Shown: one piece after another, positions 1 to 11,155 of the stretch
Position numbering within the stretch: the first letter of the stretch is position 1
Layout of the letters: every line of letters begins with the position of its first letter
Notes under the pieces: generated by a model
Told to the model about the DNA's origin: nothing
The model's input: the letters and a program-made list of their open reading frames with translations, nothing else
Databases searched by the model: none
Program-made: the position numbers and the translations under genes
From: Erythroxylum novogranatense
Lineage: Eukaryota; Streptophyta; Magnoliopsida; Malpighiales; Erythroxylaceae
DNA length: 64,000 nucleotides
Assembly (NCBI GenBank): GCA_029891385.1
Contig: CM057228.1
Span: 81,270,964 to 81,334,963 of the forward strand
Reading direction: 5' to 3'

Positions 1-2971
1 GAGGTTTGGTACATTTATTATGATTATTGATGCCTTAGATTGATGACTAATATGGCTTGAATTAATGGATGTTAGGTTAGGGTGAGTTATGAATTGATGA
101 AGGAGTATGAATGAGTGTTTTTAACTTGATTTTGAATGTAAATGGATGATTGATTTCACCTAGAAATAAAGAATTGAGTGCTGAAAAATTTTGAGTATTA
201 GTCCTAGTGAATGTATTAATTTTATAAGAACTGATTTGTGTTCATTTAGATGCTTAATGATGTGTTAAAGGCATTGGAAATGATAGAAACTAAGATTGGA
301 CCAAATCTGGAAATTTAGGGTTTTAATCGATTGTACTGTTTTGATCATAACTAATTTTGCAGGTGTACAAATGAGGTGAGGTTTGTGCCCAATGAAACTT
401 TGGGATGTTGGCTTCAACTTTGTGTGAAATAGGTGATGTTAAATTGTAATTTTAGAAGGGTGAATCTTTGCATGGAAAGTTTCTGTTTGTAGGGTCTGTG
501 AACAGTACCCGCATATATGACCTGATTACTTTGTTGATTTTTCTAAATTAATTGAGATGGAATTAGGGAAAATGGTCTTCATGAGAGTTGAAGCCTACAT
601 TATTAGCTTTCCATTGCCACTGATATTGCTTATTTTCGAGTTTAATATTGGGAGATATGAACTGATTTCTATTGATTGGTTTTATGCTTTTTGGAGAAAC
701 CTAGTCAAAGTGTTGATTTTGTGAGCTTGCTGTTTGGGAGCAATTTTAACAATTTATGTGGACTGAACTGGTGTGAGTGATCTTCTGAAAAGTTGTAGAG
801 GAAGAAATTATCTTGAAAATTATATATGGCATGTAATTTTTGAAGTCAGATTTGGGAGTTATGATTTTGCAAAAACTGAACCTAAACTAGGTTGTGAATG
901 GCTGGTCATGACAGTAGCTTCCATAACAGTTTTGAAATTGTTAGAAATCGAATTGGAGTTGAGTTCTTCATGAAAATTGAAGTTTGAGATCTTATCTTTT
1001 CAGGGATATAAGGTAGTGAATTTTGTGACTTTTGTGCTAAGAGAATTACTGGTTGGAAAATTACTGTCCGGATTGGTTGATTTCGATGGCGATTCTTTGT
1101 GGAATTGTTTGACCTTGTTAGCAAGTGAATTTGATTTTTGGTTGTTCATGAAAGTTGTAGATAACATTGTTATCTTATTGCCTTAATTATTGTGTAATTG
1201 TGGACTGAAGAATCAGAGAGTTATTGAATTTGCAATGTACTGCCCTGTGTTGATAGGTTTTGAGTAGGCAGTAGGTTTGATAGGATTTTTGACACCATTA
1301 GGCGTGAAATTGATTTTTATGGTCTTCTTGAGAATTGTAGAGGGTTTCATGATCTTTCCAATGAGATATAGTTGGTAATTTTCTGAATTGTGTGCAATGA
1401 GTTATTGGTGTTGAAAGTTGGCTTGAAATCAGGAAAATAAAGAAGGGAATAAGGGTTATGTATATATAGATATTAGTTGTTTAATTTGAATTTTGGTTTC
1501 TTTTGTCAATTTCTTTTCCGTCCGAGGTCCGATTGACCTGATTCTTGAGGCATTGGATTTGTGACATATTGAATTTCATTTTGTGAGAAATTGGGAATTT
1601 TTAGACGGGAAATTGACGTGGCCCCGGGTAATTGTTCTGTGATCACTGTTTTATTTATTTTTGGACCGATTGAGGTCCAAATTGGGTGCTATCAGTGGCT
1701 ATAGCTTTCTAATTTTAGATGGAATTTTTATTATGGGAAAATTTTGGATTAGGGCCGGGAATGCCATGAACATGCATTATACACGTTTTAATTATCTCAT
1801 GTGCATTGTTTGATATTTCTAACTATCCAGTTGGTAACATGTCCTTATTTTAATTGTTATAGAGGCACAGTTGGAACGTCATCCCACGGACGTTGCAGAG
1901 ACTTCCCGGCATTAGCTCGAAAGTTATTAGGTGAGTAACCTAGATGGTTCCTCGATTAGTAAGTGTTTATAATTCTGCACCTATAACTCTGTGGAGAATA
2001 ATGGTGGGACGATTGTGTTTGTTTATGCTTGGATTACGGACCGGAGGTCCGATGGATTGGGAGATTCTGACATAGAAGTGCTATATGTGATTTTCATGTG
2101 GTTACTTGTGAGTGACTTGCGTGAATATGTTAAATTGGGATCAGTTATGATGTTGGTTTTGTTTTATTTGGACATATGCATTTCATGCATAATTGCATGA
2201 TCAGTAATTAGCAATTGTGACCAGAGCAGCCAACGAGAGCTTAATGCTCAACGTGATTGGGCCTTGAGCCCACAGTGATTCAGAGCCTAAGGCTCACCAT
2301 TTAATGCGCCCTTAATGGGACAGTTTTAGGCGCTCGATCACAACAACGTAATAAATTGGAAAAGTGTCACATACGCATTTCATGTGCATTTGAGTTGGTT
2401 CCTTTGACTGATCTAGTAATCATGTGGTACTTCTGAATGTGTTTTGGTGAAATAACTGTGTGTATCTGTGTTATACTGTGTATATGCATGAATTGGGTGA
2501 ACCATCGATGATGGTTTCTCACTAAGTTCGCAAAACTTACCCAAAATTTGCATCTATTTTTCAGGTCCTGAAGAATACCCCGGTTGACACGGGAGTATGT
2601 CTACTGTAGGCAAGTAAAGGATAAAGGTCGGGATCAGTCCGTGTCTGCATTAGTGTCTTATCAAATTATGTTCCGCAATCACTGTATAACAATGCTTTGT
2701 ATTTCTACTGAGCCCATTGTGGTTTTAATGTTTTACTCATTGACTGATTGTAAATTATTCTTGGATGACTGTAATAAATGAAACTAGTTTATTATGAACA
2801 TGGGTGTTGTTATTTACTTTTTTTGCCGCGCTAACGTGGAATCAATGGCTTCAAGAAAAAAAATGTATACTGAGTTTTAATCGACTGATGTAGTACGCCA
2901 CCCTCGCGGGGCACAGACTCGGATATCACTAACGATATCAGATTCGGGTCACTCGGGGGTGGGGTGTTACA
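1..2971 (-). mobile_element. Partial long LTR, probable Ty3/gypsy (solo or terminal LTR)
   Basis: The right edge ends ...GGGGTGTTACA, the reverse complement of the TGTAACACCCC that starts the element at 22822. The outer few hundred bases (about 2560-2971) align well by eye with the reverse complement of 22822-23300, and the similarity continues more patchily inward. The window edge cuts the other end, so about 3.0 kb of an expected 4.2 kb is present. No primer site or purine tract abuts 2971, so it is either a solo LTR or an LTR whose inner side lies outside the window. No protein-like frame is present. The TGTAACACCCC terminus and multi-kilobase length fit large plant gypsy LTRs of the Tekay/Del type (inference). 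The strand given is only relative to the copy at 22822. Confidence 0.72.
2237..2320. repeat. Row of short stem-loop motifs inside the long LTR
   Basis: Four small inverted repeats follow one another: GAGC-TTAAT-GCTC at 2237, GGGC-CTTGA-GCCC at 2259, GAGCC-TAA-GGCTC at 2283 and CCC-TTAAT-GGG at 2309. The arms differ in sequence from unit to unit but stay complementary. The other copy of this LTR has GAGC-TCGAA-GCTC at 23574 and three GGC-TATAAA-GCC units at 23678-23766. Confidence 0.45.
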
Positions 2972-3524
2972 CTCACCATCACTGTCGATAAGGGGTTAAA
3001 TTTCATGGTCATCATCTATCTAGGATAGTCCAGTATTTGATGATTAGAAAAATCGTGAAGAATCGATCTTCTTAGCTTTTTTTCTAACCTGTGAATCACA
3101 AATTTTTCTTCCCTCTTTTCTATTTCTATTTCTATTTTTGAACTTATCTCAAACATAATTATTTTTTTTTCAAGTCATTTGTACATGATGAATTGTAATC
3201 ATATCTCTATCATAACTGATTTCAAAATTTACTATGCTTTTCTTCCTTGCAAAATCTTTTAGCTATAAGCTTTGTCAACTAAAACTGTATAAGTTTCTTA
3301 CAGATAGTACCATCTTCCTTGAGCATCCATGGATGCCCAGCTACACTATCTAAGCTTATTCTTTACAATGGGTCTAAATGAAAAACGGAGTTGTAAGCTT
3401 CACAGAGTTAACAACCATCAAGAAGATAATGATTAGCATAAAAAAGTGAAAGTATAAACAGATGATGTTTTCCATACTATAATGCTTTCCATATTAGGAA
3501 AACTTGAAGCTATAAATAGAAAAT
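2972..3524. other. Intergenic AT-rich DNA, nothing recognised
   Basis: No long open frame and no RNA gene or repeat boundary is visible between the long LTR and the TRIM. Confidence 0.5.
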
Positions 3525-3602
3525 TGTTAAGTAATCATTTCACCACAATAGCTTAAACTGTTGTGTGAGGCTAACTTAATTGGTTTTATATATTCTCTAA
3601 CA
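3525..3602 (-). repeat. TRIM 3' terminal repeat (78 bp)
   Basis: Downstream repeat in element orientation. The purine tract (3603-3616 on the complement) abuts it. Confidence 0.9.
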
Positions 3603-3720
3603 CACCCCCTCAAGTGAGAGCCCTTTGGGCTTGAAACTTGGATAGGCCTAGTTTACCTTGTGCTTAATTTAATTAGAATAGGTGGGTGGTAGGATTCAAA
3701 CTCATGACCATTTGGTCATA

Positions 3721-3735
3721 GAGGCTCTGATACCA
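3721..3735 (-). other. TRIM primer-binding site (initiator Met-tRNA)
   Basis: The complement reads TGGTATCAGAGCCTC, immediately adjacent to the 5' terminal repeat with no spacer. Confidence 0.9.
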
Positions 3736-3813
3736 TGTTAAGTAACCGTTTCATCACAATAACTTAAGTTGTTGAGTGAGGCCAACTTAATTGGTTTTAT
3801 ATATTCTCTAACA
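3736..3813 (-). repeat. TRIM 5' terminal repeat (78 bp)
   Basis: Upstream repeat in element orientation. It is followed by the AAAAT target duplication. Confidence 0.9.
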
Positions 3814-3818
3814 AAAAT

Positions 3819-4625
3819 AATAACAAATTTAGTAGCAACATAAGTTATTTCTATGAATTTATCTTTTTTGTGTTCCAATTAAGTTTGGATTGGAAGAATT
3901 CAAATAACAACAATCATGTCTTCTAATTAAGATATTCTTAATACCATTTCACTATTCATATATTAATTATATAAAGCACATAAAAATATTGAATGATCTT
4001 ATGATTCGCTGTCGATAATTTATAATTTCTATGTAGAATTGTATGTGTATGAATACATCACCTTTATAGAGAAAGCTTTGCATCAAGTCTTTTAGTTCTA
4101 GGTCTAAAACTTCTGGGACTTGTATGAACAATCTGTAATAGAAAAAGTTTTGACAGATTTTTAAGCGTAAAGAGGTAAGAACATAAAAGAAGACGGCTTG
4201 AGAGCAAACCTAAAAGTTGAATCAACTTCACCTTATCATAAGTTTCACGTAAACTATCTCCAAGGAAAGAGTAGGAGTCCACTACCAAAAATTACTAAGT
4301 AACACCTACAGCCCACATTTCAGTAGCTTGTCAGCCATAAACTATACCTGATGCAATACAACAATATTTTGTTACAGGATTATATGATTGGTTTCCTAGA
4401 TTAAGAAAGCCGAGAGGGTGGTGTGAGTTGTTCTTATTCTTTTTTTTTGCGATCCATGTAAAGCCTAATTTTTTTGTCCCGCAAACTTTAGCTGTAGTTT
4501 CTATTACAACTTCTACCTTCAGATTCCTATCCTCGATAAAATGTAAGCTAACATAAAACTAATGGAAAGCATGAAACGACTTGTTGGCTTTTAAGGGAGA
4601 ACTTTCATTACCTGCTATATATAGA
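3819..4625. other. Intergenic AT-rich DNA, nothing recognised
   Basis: No supported gene. The open frames present are short and composition-driven. The stretch ends at the target site (AAAGT, 4626-4630) of the large copia insertion. Confidence 0.5.
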
Positions 4626-4873
4626 AAAGTTGTTGGACCAATGGTGGTTGAAAAATTAAATCCCTTTATGTTTTGATAATAATAAAATATCTAGAATCAG
4701 TTAAGAAATTATTTCAGGAATTTTGGGAGTATTATTCAATGAAAGAATTGTGCAAATCAAGATGGGCAAGTAACAAATCATTGAAGAATCAGAATGGAAG
4801 TTTCCTTATAAGTGAAAGAGGCTTAAATAATGAGAATTATAGAGTATTTGGTTGGATGTTACCGTTGGAGGAC

Positions 4874-5144
4874 CACAAGTCGACTTGCACAAGCATAAGT
4901 CGACTTATACAGCATAAGTCGACTTATACATCAAGACCTGAACAGCATAAGTCGACTAGAACAGTATAAGTCGACTAACTTATGAAGATATGTCAACACA
5001 AGTCGACCAACAACATACAAGTCGACTTATCGTGGACCATTAGTCGACTTACACATCACAAATCGACTTATAGAAGAGCGGAGATACAATTTTTACGTAA
5101 AATGTTGTCACAAGTCGACTTATACATTCGACAAGTCGACTTAT
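4874..5144. repeat. Array of AAGTCGACTT palindromes in the 5' LTR
   Basis: About eleven units carry the core AGTCGAC, most as the palindrome AAGTCGACTT flanked by TA or CA, spaced roughly 18-35 bp. Several are degenerate on one side (AAGTCGACTA, AAGTCGACCA, AAATCGACTT). The array lies upstream of the TATA-like box, where enhancer elements of an LTR are expected. A regulatory role is inferred only. Confidence 0.9.
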
Positions 5145-5264
5145 GGATACAGCAAATTAATTCCAACGGTCCAATTAGCCACAAATGGAAAGGAGATTAT
5201 TAAGGAACGGCTATAACAATCATGCAATGGCTAGAATGAGCTCCAACAGCTATTTTTCTTTTAG

Positions 5265-5270
5265 TATAAA
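5265..5270 (+). promoter_or_regulatory. Candidate TATA box of the LTR
   Basis: TATAAA inside TTTTAGTATAAAGAGTGG, about 120 bp downstream of the palindrome array and about 490 bp before the LTR end. The same sequence occurs in the right LTR near 27472. Confidence 0.45.
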
Positions 5271-5759
5271 GAGTGGATGATTGATGAAGAGTTTACACAA
5301 GTTCTACAAGCCAAAATACTCTTCTATTGCTCCAAAATTGCTCATTATTGTTCTTACTTTGTTACACAATTGTATTGAGCACTTGTTCTTCAATCTTTAT
5401 CATATTTCTCTTAGAATTTGAGTGACTAGTGAAAGGTCACGTGTGAGGTAGGATTTGTGCCGGAAAACAAATCGATTGTAAAGGTAGCTTGAGCCGAAAA
5501 TCAAGTGACGTTGTAAAAAGTTCACACTCAACTACAAAGTGTGCAATAAAGTGATTGGCAAATCCTAAGTGGGAGCTTAGGTAGAGGACGTAGGTCTTAG
5601 CACCGAACCTCTATAAAAACAGTGTTTGATCTTCTTCCCTACTCTTTGTATTTAAATTTGTTTAAATTGTTTTTGTGTGAATTAACTTCTGATTTTGTTG
5701 TAGAAAATTTACAAAAAGCTTAAAGATCTATTCAACCCCCCTTTTAGATCACTTACAAT

Positions 5760-5771
5760 TGGTATCAGAGC
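5760..5771 (+). other. Primer-binding site (initiator Met-tRNA) of Sirevirus-like element
   Basis: TGGTATCAGAGC two bases after the LTR end. Confidence 0.92.
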
Positions 5772-5785
5772 AGAAGTATCTAGGG

Positions 5786-7340
5786 ATGGCACATAATAAC
5801 CTAGCGGAAGAAGGTAACACAAACAACCGCCCTCCTTTATTTAATGGTACTAACTATTCATCTTGGAAAAATCCTATGAAGTATCACATTATAAGCAAGG
5901 GAGTAGAATATTGAAAGATAATTATCTTCGGTCCACAACCACCGCTGAAAGAAAATGGTGAGTTAAAAACGGAGCTGGAATACGATGACAATGACTGGAG
6001 GCAAGCTTACATCAACGTGAAAGCAATGAAGCTAATTTATTGTGCTCTCACAGTTGAGGAAAGAAACCGAGTTAATTCTTGTACCAGCGCCAAGGAAATG
6101 TGGGAAAGACTTCGCATCACCCATGAAGGAACTAACCAAGTCCGGGAGACAAAGATCAACATGCTTCTTCATGACTATGAAATGTTTGTCATGAAGGAAG
6201 GTGAGTCTATTTCCACTATGCTTGATCGTTTTGCAGAAATCATAAATGGATTAGGCAACCTTGGAAAGCATATGACGGATAGCGAGAAGGTAAAGAAAAT
6301 TCTTCGCTCACTACCAAAGGAATGGGACTCACAAGTCACCGCCATTATGGAGTCCAAGGATCTCAATCATCTGGAATTCAACGCCTTGGTGGGATCACTT
6401 ATCAACTATGAGATCATTCTCAAATCCAGAGGAGGTAGAGGTAAGTCACAAAAGTCAATTGCTTTAAAAGCTAATACTTCTTCTTTTGATGAAAGTGATG
6501 AAGAAATAGATGAAGAGGAGGAAGACGAAGAAATAGCAATGTACGCTAGAAATTTGAGAAAATTCAAAGGACTTCTTAAAATCGTAGGAAGGAATTAAAT
6601 GGTGGAAGAAATGGAGAAAGGAAGAAATTTGCAATTGAAAGAAAATTCAAGGGTTATGACGAAAAGAAAAGCAATGAAGAATGTTGGAGATGTGGAAAAA
6701 GGGGACATCTCGCAAGAGAATGCAAAAGCTCATCCTCCACATCAAATTTCCAGAAAAGTGACAAATACGACAAAGGAAAAAAGAAAACTAGCCTGGTAGC
6801 AACTTGGAGTGATGATGAGGAAGCATACCAAAGCGATGATAAAAACAATTTGGCACTTATGGAAAAAAGCTCATCAAGTGATGATGAAAATGAGGTAACT
6901 TTCAATGACCAAGATCTAAGAGATTCTTTTGATGCTTTACAAGCTGATTTTAAAGAAGCTATTGAGATTAACAAAAAAATTGAGAAAGAAAATACGAGAA
7001 TTGATTGTTGAAAATAGTACCTTACATGAGACTATTGATGATTTAGATAGTCCAAAGGAAGATCATTCTACATGCCTTGTTGAAAAGGAAAATCTTATTT
7101 GTGAACTTGATAGGAAAATTTGCGAATGGAAACGAAAAGTTTAAAAAATTGTTATCGTTGCAAAGATATTCAATTTCTAAACATGGATTAGGATATGATC
7201 CTTTTGATAGAGATTGTTCGTTAATTTCCAAATTTACTAAGGATGGAAAAATCGCTCAATGTGCTAAACGTTTGAAAGATGGTCATATAGAAATTGCATG
7301 CAAAAGTACTAGAAGATGTGTTAAGGTTAAGAAAATTTAG
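5786..7340 (+). pseudogene. gag: Broken gag of Sirevirus-like copia element
   Basis: Gag would form the virus-like particle. The likely start is ATG 5786, 14 bp after the primer site; the frame then hits TGA at 5912 (a likely former Trp codon) and reopens to TAA at 6596-6598. The N-terminal part has the NGTNYSSWK motif of copia gag proteins, and the helical UBN2-type region follows in 6017-6500. An acidic stretch follows near 6490-6540. The zinc knuckle C-X2-C-X4-H-X4-C (CWRCGKRGHLARECK) is intact in a shifted frame at 6682-6726. A Lys/Glu-rich, probably coiled-coil tail (about 6930-7140) lies in other frames. There are at least one stop and several frameshifts, so no full-length product. The long tail after the zinc knuckle fits Sirevirus gag (inference). 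Confidence 0.85.
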
Positions 7341-7443
7341 GTAATTAAAGGCACAACACCACCTAATGTGGTTTATATGGCTAACCAAAATGGATCCAAA
7401 ATGGCTTGGGTACCTATAAGAAGAAAGAACGTTGATATTGTAG

Positions 7444-9015
7444 GTACAAGCAAGGGATGAAAGGCCGTCAAGCACTTGTTACATCGATAGCGAGTGTTCA
7501 AGACACATGAGTGGAGACAAGAACCTTTTTGCGAAAATTAAACCAAAGGATCAAGGTTATGTCACTTTTGGAGACAACAACAAAGGTAAGGTCATTGGTA
7601 TTGGTAAAGTGGGTAAGGAACCTTTTCCAACCATTGACAATGTTTTGCTTGTTGATGGGTTGAAACATAATTTGTTAAGTATCTCTCAACTATGTGATAT
7701 GAATTTTAATGTAAGTTTTGAATCATCACATTGCATGGTTAAGAAGGATGGTCATGTTGCTTTCATTGGTTTAAGACATGGAAATACATACATTGTTGAT
7801 TTACATGATGATAGTTCTTTTAATGAAAAGTGTTTGGTGACATTAGAAGAAAATGCATTTTTATGGCATAGAAAATTAGGACATGCTCCTTTGCCTTTAA
7901 TTTCAAAGCTTTCAAAAAATGACATTGTGAGAGGATTGCCTAAAATAAAATTTGTTAAAGATCACTTATATGAATCCTGTTTAAAAGGCAAACATGTTAG
8001 AGAATCTTTCAAACCAAAGAAAGAAATTTGCACATCTAGAATTCTTGAACTCATTCATATGGATTTAATTAGGCCATCTAGGCATGCTAGTCTTAGTGGT
8101 AAATTATATGTCCTTGTGATTGTGGATGATTTTTCTAGATTTACTTGGGTGAGATTTCTTGCTAATAAAAGTGATGCTTTTAAAGAATTTACCAAGTGGT
8201 GTTGGTTGGTTCAGAATGAGAAAAATTTGTCAATTGTTGCAATTAAAACCGATCATGGAGGTGAATTTGAATGTGAACCATTCGAAAGTCTTTGCGACAA
8301 ATACGGAATGGAACACAATTTCTCAAGACCAAGGACTCCGCAACAAAATGTTGTAGTAGAAAGGAAGAATCGTTCTCTTGAAGAAATGAGCAGGACTATG
8401 TTAAATGAGTACAATCTTCCTAAAACATTTTGGGCGGAAGCAGTCAATACAGCGTGCTATGTCATCAATAGGGTGCATTTGCGAAGAGACAAAAATAAGA
8501 CACCATACGAACTTTTCAAAGGTAAGAAACCCAATATCTCTTATTTTCATCCTTTTGGTTGTAAAGTCTTTATTCATAATAATGGAAAGAACAATTTAGG
8601 AAAATTTGATTCAAAATCTGATGTTGGTGTGTTTATTGGCTATTCTCAAACTAGTAAGGCTTTTAGAGTTTATAATAATAGGACTAAATGTGTTGAAGAG
8701 AGTATTCATGTTAAATTTGATGATATGATTTCACCCCCGAGAAAGGTTTGTTTTGATGATGATGCAGGAAGTTCAAGTAATAAAATTGAAGAAATTGAGT
8801 CCAAGATTGAGGAACTGAAGTTAGATGAAGAAAATCATGTACCTAACACTAAATCGTGGGCAAAAGCAAAGAATCATCCTATAGAGCAAGTCATTGGTAG
8901 CTTGGATGATGGTTTGAGGACCAGGAGAAATATCTATGAGAATATGAGAAATTCAGCCTTCATCTCATTAGTAGAACCCAAGAATATAGAAGAAGCTCTT
9001 GAAGATGAAAACTAG
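7444..9015 (+). CDS. pol: Protease active-site region and integrase of Sirevirus-like pol (open frame)
   Basis: One frame is open from 7444 to TAG 9013; the first ATG is 7507, but the frame is a polyprotein piece and has no true start here. The protease active site lies just before that ATG and reads [10 protein letters not shown], with DSE in place of DSG. Counting from ATG 7507: GAG-preintegrase zinc region with HRKLGH (121-126) and ESCLKGK, where the first Cys of the usual pair is Tyr; catalytic integrase triad D186 (HMDLI), D249 (TDHGG) and E285 (VVERK); the copia integrase C-terminal segment up to about residue 420. The terminal TAG sits where RT linkers usually have Trp. The integrase core residues are intact, but the protease and zinc changes suggest a dead protein. 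Confidence 0.9.
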   Translation, partial: VQARDERPSSTCYIDSECSRHMSGDKNLFAKIKPKDQGYVTFGDNNKGKVIGIGKVGKEPFPTIDNVLLVDGLKHNLLSISQLCDMNFNVSFESSHCMVKKDGHVAFIGLRHGNTYIVDLHDDSSFNEKCLVTLEENAFLWHRKLGHAPLPLISKLSKNDIVRGLPKIKFVKDHLYESCLKGKHVRESFKPKKEICTSRILELIHMDLIRPSRHASLSGKLYVLVIVDDFSRFTWVRFLANKSDAFKEFTKWCWLVQNEKNLSIVAIKTDHGGEFECEPFESLCDKYGMEHNFSRPRTPQQNVVVERKNRSLEEMSRTMLNEYNLPKTFWAEAVNTACYVINRVHLRRDKNKTPYELFKGKKPNISYFHPFGCKVFIHNNGKNNLGKFDSKSDVGVFIGYSQTSKAFRVYNNRTKCVEESIHVKFDDMISPPRKVCFDDDAGSSSNKIEEIESKIEELKLDEENHVPNTKSWAKAKNHPIEQVIGSLDDGLRTRRNIYENMRNSAFISLVEPKNIEEALEDEN

Positions 9016-9170
9016 CAATTAGCTATGCAAGAAGAGCTTAATCAATTCAAGCAGAATGATGTATGGGATTTGGTAGCTCCACCAAAGGACAAGACCATTA
9101 TTGGAGTCAAGTGGGTAAATCAGATAAAATATGATGAGAATGGTGAAGCGATTAAAATAAATCAAGGTTA
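9016..9170 (+). pseudogene. N-terminal RT segment, frame-broken
   Basis: After TAG 9013 the same frame continues with copia RT N-terminal sequence (AMQEELNQF, then VKWV) and is lost at a frameshift near 9160-9170, where the RT frame below takes over. It joins the integrase and RT pieces of what was one pol frame. Confidence 0.75.
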
Positions 9171-10508
9171 GTGGCTCAAGGATTTTATCAAGAAGAAGGC
9201 CTTGATTACAATGAGACATATGCTCCTGTGGCTCAGTTGGAGGCAATAAGGCTATTATGTGCTTTCGTGTCTCATAAAAGGATCAGATTAAATCAAATGG
9301 ACGTCAAGAGCGTATTTCTCAATGGATACATTCAAGAGGAAGTCTATGTCAAACAACCACCGGGATTTGAAGATCATGAGCATCCGGATTATGTTTACAA
9401 ACTCAAGAAGGCACTCTATGGATTAAAGCAAGCACCGAGAGCATGGTATGAAAGGTTAAGTACTTTTCTAACTCAACATGGGTATGTTCGTGGTAAGATT
9501 GATAATACTTTATTCATTAAACATGTTGACAAGGATATGCTTATTTGTCAAATTTATGTTGATGATATTGTGTTTGGTGCTACTAATGAATTTTTGTGCA
9601 AAGAATTTAGTGATTTAATGCAAGACGAATTTGAAATGAGCATGATGGGGGAACTCAAGTTCTTTCTTGGATTGCAAATCAGGCAACACAAAAATGGAAT
9701 TTTCATCCATCAATCTAAGTATACCAAGGAACTTCTTAAGAAGTTTAAAATGGAAGGATGCAAAGTGGCAGCAACACCAATGGTAACAAATGTGGTCTTG
9801 GAGAAACATGAACATGAAGAAGATGTTGATCAAAAACTATATAGAGGTATCATCGACTCTCTCTTATATTTAACTGCCTCTGGACCTGATATTATGTTTG
9901 TCACATGTCTTTGTGCTATATTTCAATCTTGCCCTAAGATTTCTCATTTGAGTGCTTGCAAAAGAATATTTAGATATCTGAGTAGAACTGTTAATCATGG
10001 TTTATGGTATCCTAGTTGTGAATCCTTTGATTTGTATGCTTATAGTGATGCTGATCATGGTGGCTGTAGAATTGATAGAAAAAGCACTAGTGGCTTGTAT
10101 CATTTCTTAGGTTCATCCTTGATATCTTGGGCTAGTAAAAAGCAAGTTAGTGTAGCCATTTCTACTGCTGAATCTGAATATGTAGCAGCTGGGAGTGCCT
10201 GTGCCCAAGTTCTTTGGATTAAACATCAATTGCTTGATTATGGTATTGTGGTTAAAAATATTCCTATTTATTGTGATAATACCAGTGCAATTTGTTTAAG
10301 TAAAAATCCAATTTTGCATAGTAGAACAAAGCATATAGAAATTAGACATCATTTCATTCGTGATCATTGTTTAAAAGGTGACATTTGCTTGAAGCATGTA
10401 TCTTCTAGTGATCAATTAGCTGACATTTTTACTAAACCTCTTAAAGAAGATGTGTTTATGAATATTAAATTGAAACTAGGCATGTGTGATTTAAATTCCT
10501 TTGGTTGA
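9171..10508 (+). CDS. pol: Reverse transcriptase-RNase H of Sirevirus-like pol (open frame)
   Basis: 445 codons, entered at a frameshift, so the first codon (GTG) is not a real start. RT: NETYAPVAQ (14-22), MDVKSVFLNGY (43-53), the GLKQAPRAWYERL segment (84-96) and catalytic YVDD (129-132). RNase H: YSDADHGG (about residue 293), the STAESEYVA Glu motif and YCDNTSAI (about residue 360), then the usual HHFIRDH end. RT copies the RNA genome into cDNA and RNase H removes the RNA. The end (LADIFTKPL then about 25 residues) is the normal copia terminus, so the stop at 10506 is genuine. The catalytic residues are intact. Confidence 0.93.
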   Translation: MAQGFYQEEGLDYNETYAPVAQLEAIRLLCAFVSHKRIRLNQMDVKSVFLNGYIQEEVYVKQPPGFEDHEHPDYVYKLKKALYGLKQAPRAWYERLSTFLTQHGYVRGKIDNTLFIKHVDKDMLICQIYVDDIVFGATNEFLCKEFSDLMQDEFEMSMMGELKFFLGLQIRQHKNGIFIHQSKYTKELLKKFKMEGCKVAATPMVTNVVLEKHEHEEDVDQKLYRGIIDSLLYLTASGPDIMFVTCLCAIFQSCPKISHLSACKRIFRYLSRTVNHGLWYPSCESFDLYAYSDADHGGCRIDRKSTSGLYHFLGSSLISWASKKQVSVAISTAESEYVAAGSACAQVLWIKHQLLDYGIVVKNIPIYCDNTSAICLSKNPILHSRTKHIEIRHHFIRDHCLKGDICLKHVSSSDQLADIFTKPLKEDVFMNIKLKLGMCDLNSFG

Positions 10509-10569
10509 ATTTATTTTTGGCTACATTCATATATCAAATGGTCAAATTATGAGGCAAATGTGCAATCAC

Positions 10570-11090
10570 TGTAGGAAAATCCCGGTGTGAGCATCACATG
10601 CCCACGGTGCGGAAAACAAAAATTTTTGTTCCGGGACCTTCCCGAAAGCTAAGATCCATGTGACTATATAACAAAGTCAAACCAAAATGACCAAAGGAGA
10701 CCGTCTCTAACGGTATCCACGCAGAGATCGGAGAACCTAACCGGGACAAACCCTTTGACACGGGAATAGCTAGAACAAATTAAAGACTGCTAGATCTTAC
10801 CTTTATTCTGGAGAGCTTGGAAAAGGATGATGAAGATGAAGAAGAGAAGATGAAACTTGAAGGTGATCGATGATGAAGTGAGCTAGGAGAAAACTCTTTC
10901 CTTCAAAGCCTTTTAGTCTTCATCCAAAAGCCACGATCGTCCATCATCCAAAAAAGAGACTCTTTCATTTTCTCCTTTTATATCAAAAGCAACGACCATC
11001 ATCTTCTCATATCCATCTTTTGTCTTGTAGCCATTAAATGATTTTAATGACTAAGCATTACAATGGAAGCTTCCTCTCCTTCCACGTTAA

Positions 11091-11155
<65 letters not shown>

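Larger units (their letters stand above)
3525..3813 (-). mobile_element. TRIM (terminal-repeat retrotransposon in miniature), complete
   Basis: Two 78-bp direct repeats (3525-3602 and 3736-3813) bound a 133-bp interior. Read on the minus strand each repeat starts TGTTAGAGAATATAT and ends TTAACA, the TG...CA form of an LTR. Directly next to the 5' repeat lies TGGTATCAGAGCC, a primer site for initiator Met-tRNA, and directly before the 3' repeat lies the purine tract TTGAGGGGGTG. The element is flanked by a perfect 5-bp target duplication, AAAAT (3520-3524 and 3814-3818). It has no coding capacity, so it must be moved by proteins of another element. The repeats differ at roughly ten positions. 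Confidence 0.93.
4631..5757 (+). repeat. 5' LTR of Sirevirus-like element (1127 bp)
   Basis: TG...CA ends, perfect flanking duplication, and high similarity by eye to the right LTR once the 4.2-kb insertion is removed. It contains the palindrome array (4874-5144) and a TATA-like box (5265-5270). Confidence 0.93.

Noticed and set aside
4874..5144. Regularly spaced repeats that could suggest a CRISPR array
   Set aside because: Units are 10-bp palindromes with 10-25 bp linkers that are themselves related, in a plant LTR. There are no cas genes and no 25-40 bp repeats.
4673..5203. Open frames of 73 and 98 codons rich in HKST repeats
   Set aside because: They are translations of the palindrome array in the LTR; the same frames recur in the other LTR by sequence identity.
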